In this document: piece after piece, positions 47,534-58,212 of the stretch
Position numbering within the stretch: the stretch's first letter is position 1
Layout: every line of letters starts with the position of its first letter
Source of the DNA: Favolaschia claudopus
Taxonomy: Eukaryota; Basidiomycota; Agaricomycetes; Agaricales; Mycenaceae
DNA length: 64,000 nt
Direction: 5' to 3'
Assembly: GCA_037176885.1 (NCBI GenBank)
Contig: JAWWNJ010000169.1
Location: 124,001 to 188,000, forward strand
Position numbers and translations under genes: made by a program
The notes under the pieces: model-generated
The model's input: only the letters and a program-made list of their open reading frames with translations
The model's database searches: none
Told to the model about the DNA's origin: nothing

Positions 47534-47821
47534 CACACCGGAAAAGAACAAAAGTCTACGCTCAGGAATGCCTTGCTGACTTCTTCGATTTCCACGGAAC
47601 TTTCCACTGATCTGCGGAAAAGTGCGGAAATCAATCCTTTCTATTGTGTTGGGAGCGTGTTTGACTCTGTTGGGAGCGCGTTTGACACGCTTTCCACCAC
47701 GTAGACTTTTAAGAAGTCTGCAGGCTTCTGCAGGCCTGCGGAAAGCTGCGCGGAAAACAGGCATTTCAGCAAGTCATTCAGCCAATCACGTGATCGTAGA
47801 CTTTTGTTCTTTTCCGGTGTG
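47534..47821. mobile_element. 288-bp TIR element (MITE) with 3-bp target duplication
   Basis: A perfect 27-bp terminal inverted repeat begins CACACCGGAAAAGAACAAAA at 47534; its reverse complement ends at 47821. ATG flanks both sides (47531-47533 and 47822-47824). GTTGGGAGCG repeats occur inside. There is no coding capacity. CAC..GTG ends and a 3-bp duplication would fit CACTA-type or PIF/Harbinger-type elements; the superfamily is open. Confidence 0.85.
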
Positions 47822-48716
47822 ATGGGAGCAACAGGCAGTTAAGCACACAAATATGTTTCAAATTGCGTGTTCCCGAGCAATCTGTAAACCTGAATTTCAA
47901 CGGCAAGAAGCTTTGATATTGCGTGCAAACTGCCTTGAGTTGACTGGCCTTCCTCAATCGAGGTATAGAAATAAACTCTGTCAAGCTCAAGTTGAGTGCG
48001 AACTGTGAAGATGCGGATCTGTCGGAAAAACTGGAACTCACGGAGACTTGACTTGGTAGCAGGAACAACATTCCTGCACCGTGATAAACTGTGCTTGAGT
48101 TACATCAGAGGTCGTAGGAATAGGCTGATATTCTTGCACTACATATCTGACTCAATACACCTTGCAACTTGAATACACTTGCTATTTTCCGACATCATTC
48201 AAACTTTCAGGCTTGTGTTGTGCACCGTGGTAGAGGAAATCTTGAGAAAGCAATTATTATACAGTGGTGCAGCACAAGTCATGAAGGGAAATTGAAGTCT
48301 TCGAAGCAATATTGAAGTGAAATCAACGCCGAAAAAGGTTCGTCGGCCTTGTCGGACTGAAACTGTGAGAACGGCCGAGGGTTCTTCCGAAGAGATCTTG
48401 AATTTGATTGGCTGGATTATGTCCCAGGGAGGCAGTTGCTCCGCAAGGACATACTTACCTCTTGCCTTATCTTGAATACTGCTGATTTGCCTAATCAAGA
48501 CATAGAAATCAAGATTTTCCCGCGTATTCCTGAGAGCTACAGCCGCGTTGAAGGGCTCAAATTTGGGGAACAGGGTGCTGAATACATAGTGAATCTCTCT
48601 GTCTTCTCTCTTTTCTCTGAAATTTGAACTCACGCCGCGAACTTGTGACGATCATCTGTCACGTCACGCTGGGGTTGACCTATCCCGAGATAAGAAAGTA
48701 CCCAGAAGCTTCTGTG
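47822..48716. other. Gene-poor region
   Basis: The minus-strand frame at 48199-48633 and others lack any recognisable feature. Confidence 0.45.
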
Positions 48717-48801
48717 TTCTAGTGGTTGAAGAATCTGTCTTCTTAAGTTTATGTTTTCCTCAACGTCATGAGTTCGAGTCTCAACCCGCGCAATCTTTTT
48801 T
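48717..48801 (+). repeat. tRNA-like Pol III module (SINE or tRNA relic)
   Basis: TTCTAGTGGTTGAAGAA at about 48717-48733 can form a tRNA D-arm (TTC pairs with GAA) and resembles an A box. GAGTTCGAGTCTC at 48770-48782 matches the B box (GTTCGAGTC). TCTTTTTT at 48794-48801 could end Pol III transcription. The acceptor stem does not pair, so this is not a working tRNA. Confidence 0.4.
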
Positions 48802-49772
48802 GCCTTGTATTTTTGAGAACTTAGACCTATAGCATTGCACCACGCAGTGGGCGTCCGCGGCGAGCGGAAAGCACCGCGCAGCGGTCGGGGTCTGGGGTGG
48901 AAAACCCCAGCCGTCCGGGCCGGCGCCCGCAACCCAAACCCAATGATCAAATAACACAAACAAAAGAATCCCATTCACAAATGATACAAAGGAGGAAGAA
49001 AACCGATCAGTGACTCGGAATTTTGGAGCTGCTCCAGCGAAACTCACAGGAAAATTGCCGTTTTCACCGAGCGGCAGGTCCACGAAGTGGGGCGCCGCAA
49101 ATTTCGGTGAAAAACGGCAATTTGACTGTGAGTTGAGTCGGAGCAGCGGAAAAATGGAGGCGAAAAAAGGCAGCGAGCAAGGAAAAAACTTTGGCGGAGC
49201 ATGTCACGTTGTGTCACATATGCGTGACAGTTCGCGGTGTGGGTTTGGTCTTCCTTTTCTCTTGCTCTTTTTGCAACTTGAAAACTTGAATTCGCCAGGC
49301 TCTCCACAGACATAATTCATAAGCCACCTTCCGCGCCTCCCGAGGGGTAGGCAAAGTCCCCGAAGCACCCGATTGACATGCTCAACAGTGACTACTGTAG
49401 TGTTGCTGCGGGGCTTGGCTGGCTAAGGCTAGCCGACGAGCAAAGTGAGCCCGTCGCAGCCAGCTAGAGCCAGCTGTTGAAGCTGCGGCTAGCCGTCGGC
49501 TCAGAGCTATTTTTTCAACTCGTTCGGTAGTGCATGACAGTGATCTGTTCCCGCATATTCGTTCACGGGAAGCCAAGTAAATGAACTCCCACCCCTTTCA
49601 AGATGTTGTCCGATCAATCGGCAATGGACCAGATTCCAGTATTCAAATAGCGTGAAGGGGAAAACAGATAACCTCCGAACATCTCGGGACTTACCCAGAC
49701 CGCTGGCAGTCATCACCATCTATCTATCTTTCCACTCGCCTTCCTATTCTAAATTCAACACCACCTCTCGCC
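48802..49772. other. Gene-poor region with inverted repeats
   Basis: This holds the foldback listed next and a GGCTAGCC-rich stretch (49410-49500) with several short inverted repeats. No gene is seen before 49773. Confidence 0.45.
49028..49147. repeat. Imperfect foldback of about 120 bp
   Basis: GCTGCTCC, ACTCACAG, AAATTGCCGTTTTCACCGA and GCGGC on the left recur as reverse complements in the right half, ending GGAGCAGC at about 49147. Arms are about 45-50 bp with mismatches. Confidence 0.65.
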
Positions 49773-51075
49773 ATGTCCTCTTCCTTCCTTGACCTAGGCA
49801 TCCCACCCTCCTCATCCACCGTCTCCGTGAAAATTTTCAACGTTGTCGACGAGCCCACCCCGCACACAGTCAAAGTCCCCGCCGCAGTATTCTTGAGCCC
49901 CGTCCTCCCCGGGCACGAAAACCTCGGCTTCCCCGTCTTCGCATTCCTCATTGAGCACAATGCGACGGGGAAGCGGGTCATGTTCGATTTGGGACCGCGC
50001 GAGGATTTGGAGAATACGGCGCCGGTGATTGCTGAGGCGGTTAAGGCTGGAGTTGTTGCAATGCCTGTGAAGAAGGATATTGTCCAGCAGTTGAAGGATG
50101 AGGGAGTCGAGTTGCGGACCCTGGATGCGGTGATTTGGAGGTGAGTTGCTGGTTATGAGTCGGACTTCGCTGATTATTTTCAATCTCGCTCACTTCGACC
50201 ATATAGGTTCGTGTGCTGGCCCATTTTAACCAAACTCGTTGACAAGTTGATTCTCATAGGGGATATGTCCAAGTTTCCGCCATCGATCGATTTAGTTTTC
50301 AGCCAAGAAATGAACACGAATACCTCAGATCCGAGGGTTCAGCTTCAACCTAGCGATACTGCGTAAGCCTCAGACAGTACACGTCCGTTTCCTTTCAGTA
50401 TTAAAACGTATTCAGCGCCAGAAAACTGGTCTCATTGGACTTCACCAATTCTCCGCTTGAGATCGGGGGGTTCAAGTCACTCGATTACTTCGGCGATGGA
50501 AGCCTTTACCTGCTGGATGTTCCAGGTGTAAGCATAGATTCAGCTTTTATACTTCGGTAAACACATTTTCTCAACTACCATTGCAGCACCTCGAAGGGCA
50601 TATTTGCGCTCTTGCACGCGCAACTCCGACTAACTTTCTCTTTCTCGCCGGCGACGCATGCTTTCACCCCGGTCTACTCCGTCCCACCGCGGAACTCCAC
50701 CATCTTTACCCATATCCGAGCAACCTCATCACCTCAACTCGTCACTCCATATCTGCTACACACTTTTCATCTGGCCCCAACGGCGTCGAGTTTGATCTTA
50801 TGGCGCGCACAGAGCCGCTTCTAGACATTTCAGAAAGCGGCTACTTTGAGGACCCGCCTTTGGCGAGGAAAGCAATTCATCAGATGCGTGCATTCGATAT
50901 GAATCCGGATGTTCTTGTTGTTTGCGGGCATGACGAGTCTTTTATGTCTGTTGTGGGCAAGGTGCCGAGATTATTGGATGATTGGAAAGGAAATGGATGG
51001 AAGGAAGCGTTGGTTTGGGCCTTCCTCGATGCAACGAATCCAGCATTCAGATTCAACAATGCAAAATCCACGTAA
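49773..51075 (+). CDS. MBL-fold hydrolase with disrupted metal-binding motif
   Basis: Metallo-beta-lactamase-fold protein of the fungal lactonase-like kind. Exon 1 is 49773-50140 and ends at VIW plus AG before GTGAGT. In relatives the next exon begins with the HxHxDH motif. Here the sequence at about 50194-50210 reads only AHFDHI, the first His is missing, and no AG acceptor precedes it. The next acceptors are at 50209 and 50259. Later exons are regular: 50260-50362 (GDMSKFPPSIDLVFSQEMN), 50416-50527 and 50587-51075. They keep the downstream ligands (DVPGHLEGHICALAR, FLAGDACFHPG, VVCGHDESF). Using the 50209 acceptor gives an open frame but deletes the motif. The gene may be a recent pseudogene. 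Confidence 0.75.
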
Positions 51076-51212
51076 TTGCGTATGTATATAATTTTATTTC
51101 CTTCCCAGAAAGCAATACAACCACTGCCACTTTTCTTCTTCTCCCCGGACTATCAGCATGTTTTCTTGCGAATCTACAGCTCTGCAGGAGGGGGTGTCAG
51201 AGGTCCGCGTTC

Positions 51213-52723
51213 GGGCTCGGTGAAACTGCCGCCATTGCCGCCATACGACCGCCAATTGCCGCCCCATGCTGCCAAGGCGCCAAACAAAGTGCCGCCCCAA
51301 AAATAAATTGCCGCCCTCTGCCCATGTCACGCTGCCGCCTGGTGTCACGCCACCGCGCACTCCCACAATTACATTTTACTTGATAACATAAGCTATCACT
51401 CAACTTGAAAGTCAACTTCATGTTAGGCACCGCAGGCAGCATAGTCATTGTATCGAATCAATTGTGACGTTGATCAATAGTTGATCGCCGTCCGAGAATA
51501 CTTAGTATAATCAAGGTCGTCCTACCTCCTCGAGATTCTAATAGATTGTACAACTATACCGAACCTGTCTTCGGAAATTCTAGCTGAGGTGTATGACCTG
51601 GTCCTTGCCAGGCGAGCTGGATGTCGCGTCAAACCCGTTTGTTTCAGTAAACTGTGAATCAAATGTAAGTATTTATGAATTTGAATGTTGCAACAAACCC
51701 AATTGGACTCATGGATATCTTAGCTTGATTGAAGGGCCAGATTGGAGATCAGAAATGAGGATAAGGTGGTCATGATTCGAGTCGGCGTTGATGTCTCCTT
51801 GATTCTGGAGTTGCTGGTGAGTCGGAAAGCCGAAAATATATATTTCCTTGCACTGCGCCGATGCATCAAACCAATATGCTTAGCACAAGATTGAAAGCAG
51901 GTATTTACAGCAACCAGGTATATCAACTCCACTATTCCTCAACATTTGACTCCCCCCTGGAAAATTGCCGCCCAAATCAATTTTACCGCCGCGAGAAATA
52001 TAAATGGAATGCATACACGAGGCACCGATAGAAGTGGTAGAATATAGTGCGGGAGGAGAATTATGGCTGTGCAGAGCGGAAGACGACTCAATGAACTCGT
52101 TATCAACAAAATTGGTGTCCTCAGCTGCACATCCTGAAATTCAACATTATGACTAAAATACTTGTTTTGGAAGGTAATTTTCATATATTCCCTGTCCAAT
52201 CATAGAGACTAGCTGGGGACACCCGAATACGTCCTCCAGTTTGGAAAGTAGCCTCTTCGAAAAATGCCGCCTGGGGGCGGCAATTTACCCAAACTGCTGC
52301 CATGTCACAGTTGTGTCACAAATTGCCGCCCCTAGTTACCGCCCACAACAGTGAATTTGCCGCCCCCTGAATATTTTTGCCGCCACATGAAAATTTAGTG
52401 CCGCCCGACTGCCGCCCCCCCTGCCGCCCTATTTGCCGCCTTTTACCGCCCTCAACTACTACTACCGCCCACTTTGCCGCCCCCAAGAACAACTTTACCG
52501 CCTCTCATGGGAACTTCAACGGCCGACTGCGCCATGAAAATCAAGCAAATCTTTTGCAATATATATATACTTTTGCTTGCTATTCCTTGTAGAAGACGCC
52601 GTCGTACGTCAACAGTGCACAGAGGTCGCTGTTTCCGACTTCGATGTTGTACAAGAATATATTGCCGCCATACTGCCGCCAGGGCGGCAAATTGGCGGCA
52701 ATGGCGGCAATTTCACTTTGCCC
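51213..52723. mobile_element. 1.5-kb hAT-like element with GCCGCC-rich ends
   Basis: The left end reads GGGCTCGGTGAAACTGCCGC and continues CATTGCCGCC. The right end read backwards is GGGCAAAGTGAAATTGCCGC with the same continuation. The 9-bp sequence TCCGCGTTC flanks both sides (51204-51212 and 52724-52732), fitting an 8-bp hAT duplication. Degenerate TTGCCGCCC or TACCGCC motifs fill the subterminal 150 bp on the left and some 450 bp on the right. No transposase is seen. A short frame near 51570 reads LSSEILAEVYDLVLARR, weakly F-box-like. Confidence 0.75.
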
Positions 52724-52732
52724 TCCGCGTTC

Positions 52733-52980
52733 AACTCCGGCACGGGAAAGAAAACGATCAAAAGTTGATGGCGCCCCTTGTCACTTCCCACCATGTTCTC
52801 TGCCTCATCCATTGGGTTGTCGAAGTCTGCTACCCGCCGTGCCTGGGCTCGACACATCGAACCAAGATCTACCTCATCTGGATCGCATATCAGCGCCATC
52901 TCACCGTGCAGATCGGGCGGCCAGGTGGCAAACGGCCGTGCCGCAAATAACGAGTCGCCGTTTTTCGCAGTCCAAGTCAC
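52733..52980 (-). pseudogene. Open frame interrupted by the hAT-like element
   Basis: From the ATG at 52978-52980 a minus-strand frame runs 83 codons to the element junction, with the compact hydrophilic sequence EVDLGSMCRAQARRVADF in the middle. If the element and one target copy are removed, the frame reaches a TGA at 51197-51199 after two more codons. I do not recognise the product; it may be a chance frame. Confidence 0.3.
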
Positions 52981-53030
52981 CGGTCTGATACACTGAGTTG
53001 TTACGGTGGGGAATCTCTGGCTCTACTACG

Positions 53031-54973
53031 ATGGACTCTCGCATTACCCCTCTGGTCACCGGTGCTGCTCTGTGTCTGGGAGTTTTGTACTGGTTTCTAT
53101 CCGCTCGCTATCCTAAACCACCCGGACCTCGAGGATGGCCAATCATCGGCAACTTGCTCGATATGCCAACCGAATTCGAATGGCTTTACTGGGAGACATT
53201 CAAAGAGATCTACGGTACATTCTCAGTCAATCACCTATTCCTCAGCCTTTGTTTACCTTTCCATAGGTCCCGTAAGCGGCACGACCGTGCTCGGAAAAGA
53301 TGTTGTGATTCTCAACACTCTGGAGGCGTGCAATGAGATGTTGGATAAACGATCCTCGGTCTATTCGGGGCGGCCAATTATGCCTTTCGCAGGAGGAATG
53401 TCCGTCTTTGATTTCTATGTGCTAAGGATGCTAGCTAACCCTAGGCGAGTGCAGCGTCGGATGGGACCAACAACTTCTTCTCTGTACCTACGGCAAACAC
53501 TTTCGCACCATGCGCAAGCTTGCACATCACCACCTCGGCACCAAAGTCGCAGCGTCCGCATATCACCATGTTCAAGAAACTGAGATGAAGTATCTCATCA
53601 CGCGGCTTCGCACGGACTCGGACTTTGTGAAGAACTTGCGCATGTACGCTATAATCTTCGACCCGACTTATTTTTTTGTTTACTGTAATACCCAACTTTG
53701 AACTCTGCAGCTCGATTGGCGCTATCCTTTTGCGAATGTCTCACGGATATTCAACGCACATCGACGGAAACGACCCCATCGTCAATCTGGTTGAAATAGC
53801 GTCCCAAGACTTTTACCAAGCCACGAAACCCGGCGCATGGCTGGTTGACATCCTACCTTGGTGTACGTTCCTTCAAACTCTCCCGACTTTTAAACATGTG
53901 CTGACCTTGATCGAGTGAAATATGTTCCGTCTTGGATGCCCGGCGCAGGATTCAAGCGAACTGGGGCTAAATATCTCAAAACTAATGTCGATCAAACGGA
54001 TCTCCCGTACAACTTCGTCTTGAAAGAAATGGTACGAAACTCCGATATTTGTTGAATACCGTCAATCAAAGCGTTCTCTGCAGAATAATAACACTGCTCT
54101 TCCCTCATTCACGTCGAATGCACTATGCAGCGGTGACATGACGGCGGAAGAGAAATACGCTCTGAAATTTATTGCGGCTGCGTTGTACGGTGGCGGGTTG
54201 GATACGGTTCGCTTTGTCCCTTCGAATGCTTCTATATTCCAATTCACGCTATATTTATCCAGCTAACGGGGGCCTCAACGGTTTTCATTCTCGCTATGGT
54301 CTTGTTCCCCGACGTTCAACTCAAGGCGCAGCAAGAACTCGAAAAGGTCGTCGGAACGAGCCGACTCCCCACTATCCGCGATCAAGAGCACCTTCCCTAC
54401 ATAGCTGCCCTTCAGAAGGAAATCCACAGGTGGCGGACAACCGTGCCGGGAGGTTCGTACTATTCTTTGTGTTGTTGGCTCTCATCGCCATCGTAAACGG
54501 GTACACGCGTTAATCGCTCTTTCTCTATCTCAACAGGAGTGCCTCACGCTGCGACTGAAGATGACATATTCAATGGATTCTACATTCGAAAGGGCACTAT
54601 CATTATCAATAATTTATGGTGCGCCTTCACTCAACTCATGATCAATCTTGCTCCAACGCCGCCACCACTTCTCAGGGCCATTGCACATGATCCAACGCAC
54701 TACACAGATCCCATGGCATTCAATCCGGAGCGGTTCCTCGGCGCCACACCCGAACTGGATCCAACGGCATTCACCTTTGGCTTTGGGCGACGCCGTTGTC
54801 CAGGCATCGAAGTCGCTGAATCTACGCTATTCATCGTGATGGCTACCCTCTTGGCGGTATTTCGCTTCTCACCTCTCAAAGGCGACGTTGGGAACGCTGA
54901 TGAGGCGAGGGATGAATTTATTTCGGGCGCCGTTTGGTGTGTCTTCCATTTACTGGGCAAAAATCGTCTCTAA
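53031..54973 (+). CDS. Cytochrome P450 monooxygenase
   Basis: Microsomal P450 with an N-terminal anchor (LVTGAALCLGVLYWFLSA) and the hinge PKPPGPRGWPIIGNL. The oxygen-binding I-helix reads AALYGGGLDT before an intron, and TLTGAS follows. The ExxR of the K-helix is in KEIHRWR, then NPERFLG. The haem loop is FGFGRRRCPGIEVAE with the axial Cys. About ten exons cover 1.9 kb. The exon junction near 53412-53455 (before VGWDQQLLL) is ambiguous. The pattern suits the large agaricomycete P450 families (CYP5144/CYP5150-like by impression only). It lies just downstream of the hAT-like element, so its promoter may have been altered. Confidence 0.93.
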
Positions 54974-56035
54974 TAAGCATATTTTGCAGCCACCCTAAAC
55001 CCTTTAAATGCAACATCGAACCCCGGTCCTCCGATGCGCTACACCTTCTCCAGATGCTTGCGAGCGAGTTGCCGGAACGCATGCCGTCGACGCTATAATT
55101 GGGTTGTGTGCTGTAGATACCCGGTGTAAGTGTTCTGAAATTCGACATGAAGTTTCACTCAATTGCTTGGCCGTGTTCTATTCGTTGAATCAATTCTATG
55201 CCGTTCTTCATGATGCCTAACCACAATGATTTCCTTAGAACCGTAGTACCCGGGTTCGCTTGCAACATAAACCTCAATGCGAAAGGGTCTCTAAATAACT
55301 CGCGGGTTTCTCCAGTCACCGTGACAATCAGAACATGGAAGCATTTCCATTGGCCAGAACCCGCCTTTCTCTCTGATACGTACCAGCCGGCCGTGGAATT
55401 TCAAATTACCGATGCAGAATTCGAAACGCCACTACAAGGGCATAATGGTAAAATTAGGCTGCAATTCAATGTGAGTTTACAGTGCGGGTTTTGTTGCGAA
55501 TTCGTCCTTCGCTCAATGTCCGAATTTCTCAGAGTCTTTCACGGCTTGGAGAGGACGTTGCGTATGAGTGCAGGCTCCCGTTTACCGTAGAAACAGACGG
55601 TTCATCTACTCGGTGTACTCCGGTCTACTCAAAAGTCCGTTTCTTTCATTCAGCCGCCGAATTGAGCTCGGATATCAATTTTTATTTTCCAATGCAAAAA
55701 TCTCTCCAGCCGGCTTTACCGGGTATGTACAGCCATATATCCGTTTCCTTCCTGTTTTTCGCATGACTCTGGAAAGATGGCGAGCCTAAACACCGACAGG
55801 CATGATAGATGTCCCTCCTGAGGACAGAGATGCTATATTTCGGGTTAACGGTCGAAGACGTGCCGATCTTGTCCACTTGAGATGACCTCCACTGTTCCTG
55901 ACACCTGATTCTAGTGAAACTCGGATGAATGTGGCTGATCCGTTGAGACAGCGCCATGGATACTTCCAAAGCTTATAGTCCGTCGTAATGCCGCGAGAAC
56001 GCTAGTCCTCCGGCTCCCCACAGCAGTCAAGAACG
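54974..56035. other. Intergenic with possible gene remnant
   Basis: The plus-strand frame 55198-55590 contains TWKHFHWPEPAFLSD and meets a good donor (GTGAGT) near 55470; the next acceptor leads to SLSRLGEDVAYECRLPF. This could be a two- or three-exon gene or a fragment. I cannot identify it. Confidence 0.35.
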
Positions 56036-57715
56036 ATGTCGAGCCCTCCCCCACTCCCGCCCCTTCCACCGCACATTGAGAAGTTGTGAGCATGCATTCA
56101 GACCTCGGGATAGTATTATTCAATCTCATGCATCTCTTACAGAACCGCGCCTCTCGTAAGCTTCGAATCTTCTCCTAGAATTGGCGCAGAGATTCATTGA
56201 TGCTAGGTAATTGGGGAGCTGTTGGGCACATATCTATTTGGTATATTGACGGTCCAACTATGTACGCTTTTTCTTTCGGTTCTTCGAGGTCGTTGACGCT
56301 TTGAAAAGACCTCTACCACCTGAATTTTCCGAGAGATGCGCCGTACATCAAGTTTCTCGGTATGTGATTCCATTGCCGGAGTATGAGCTACAATGGTTCA
56401 AACTCAATCCTTGTAGTCTATTCGGTATTCACCATAGACCTTGCCGCTACCGTGATGTGTTTCGCGGACGCATACCATTGGTTTGCTTCTGGGTACGGAA
56501 ATCTCCTCGCCCTCAACGACGTATGGCTGTCTGGCTTCGACACTCCAATGCTCGGAGCGTGGCTCGCAGCAATAGTGCAATGTTTCTATGCCTATAGGCT
56601 CTGGACAATCAATAAGTACACACTGCCGGTCGTTATCATTGTGGTCGGAGTATGTGGTCCACTCATTCCACCTGATTCTTGTTCTCAGCCGGTATATGCA
56701 GGGTGCTTTAGCGCAAGTCATTGCGGGAATTTATGGTGCCGTCCTTGTGCGTGCCATTCGACTTCGTCACAACGTTTGTACAACACTGAGTGTGTTGAAT
56801 AAGGCACACAGGGCCGTGACCTTTGCTGCTGCGGGTCCGAGGGTCCTCAATGCTGCCTACGTACGTTGAATATTTTCTAGTACGAATTCTCTATTAAGTA
56901 ATCACCGTTCCATCTCAGGTGGTGAATATTGGAGCTGCCGCAGTGGATGTTTTGATCGCAATCACGATGACAATAATTGTAAGGAGAATTCAACATGTCT
57001 GGTCTTATTCACTCAATTTCCGTAGTTGATGAGATCGCGGTCGAATATACACGCTCACGCTCATACCAAATTCATCGTCAAGAAAATCATAAATCTTACT
57101 GTGGAAACTAATTTACTTTCCAGTGAGACTTTTCCGAGCATCGAGGTTGCCTTGTACTGAGCGCAAAATAGGCACACTCGCAGTCCTTACTGTGATCCTT
57201 CTCGTAGGCGTACCGGTACGTCCCTTGTCTGGGTATCTTCTCCGAGTTGACCATGAGATCATTTTTATGGACCCAGGGCACTAATTACTTCACCGCTCCG
57301 TGAGTGATTTTTCTACTCTTTGCGCCCTCTGGCTCACCAGCGCTGCAGTTCAATCATGCTCGGAAAAATGTAACGTTTGACTGATTTCCGAATGGTTATC
57401 GTCTCATTGCTTTGCAGCTATTCAAACAGTCTGCTCCTAATGCTGAATAATCGAAAATATATCTCGAACGAATCGACAACGATTCGCAGCGGGGGGTCAG
57501 ACAGCAGAGGAGGGACATTTTTGCAGCTCTCCAGGTTCCGTGCCGCGACCAGGGACGGCGTTCGCGTGGATCAAGAAGTTAATGTTTCTCAATCGATGGA
57601 TACTTCAACTGTGAAGTCAAAAGGAAGCGAGGTACTTAATTATCGCTGTCACCGAATTCAAAGCTCAATGTGTGCTTCACAGTTTGGAATGACCGTTGAA
57701 GGCCCTGTGCCTTGA
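56036..57715 (+). CDS. DUF6534-like seven-helix membrane protein
   Basis: The family is abundant in mushroom fungi and of unknown function. The protein starts MSSPPPLPPLPPHIE, and VIGELLGTYLFGILTVQLY is the first helix. VYSVFTIDLAATVMCFADAY, WLAAIVQCFYAYRLWTI, LAQVIAGIYGAVLVRAI and VLTVILLVGVP mark later ones. LLLMLNNRKYIS after the last helix is close to the usual N-R-x-Y line. Exons include 56036-56082 and a 13-nt micro-exon 56143-56155, then 56207 onward; the last short exon ends EGPVP at 57715. One junction around 56650-56700 is unresolved. The C-terminal tail of about 70 residues is Ser/Arg-rich and cytoplasmic. Confidence 0.82.
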
Positions 57716-58212
57716 TTGAGTAAACCAAACAGAGAGTTAACGAGTATTTATATGTTAATGATGAAAATCTAATGCCTTCCCCCAATTTAATCTACGTTTG
57801 CGCGCCACGCCTGATCCACCAAGCTTTCTTTTCAAAAGAATTAACTCGAAACGAGACCGAGACCCCGAATCGTACCAACGAAAACTATAGGCATCTGCCG
57901 AACACGTGTATGGCAGAAAGGGGCCTTGGTGGAGAGGGAATAAGTTGCAGTGTTTGACGACGGCCCGAGTCTACGGCTCATTCGAAACTTCTGGGACTCG
58001 AGGTAAGTAGGTAGCTATGATATGCAAGTTGATCGCGTAGCTGGTTGCTACTCATCTGAAACCAAGGTACGGGGTTAATTAAACAGGTAGACATGGGATC
58101 ACCAGAAATTCAACAGTTGGGACTGTCTTCTGCTGCTACCGCGAGGGCGGGATGGACATTCAATCGAAGATTAGGTCAAGCGAAAGTACCTATAGGATTC
58201 TTCCGCGTGCAA
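57716..58212. other. Intergenic between convergent genes
   Basis: Nothing supported. Confidence 0.55.
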
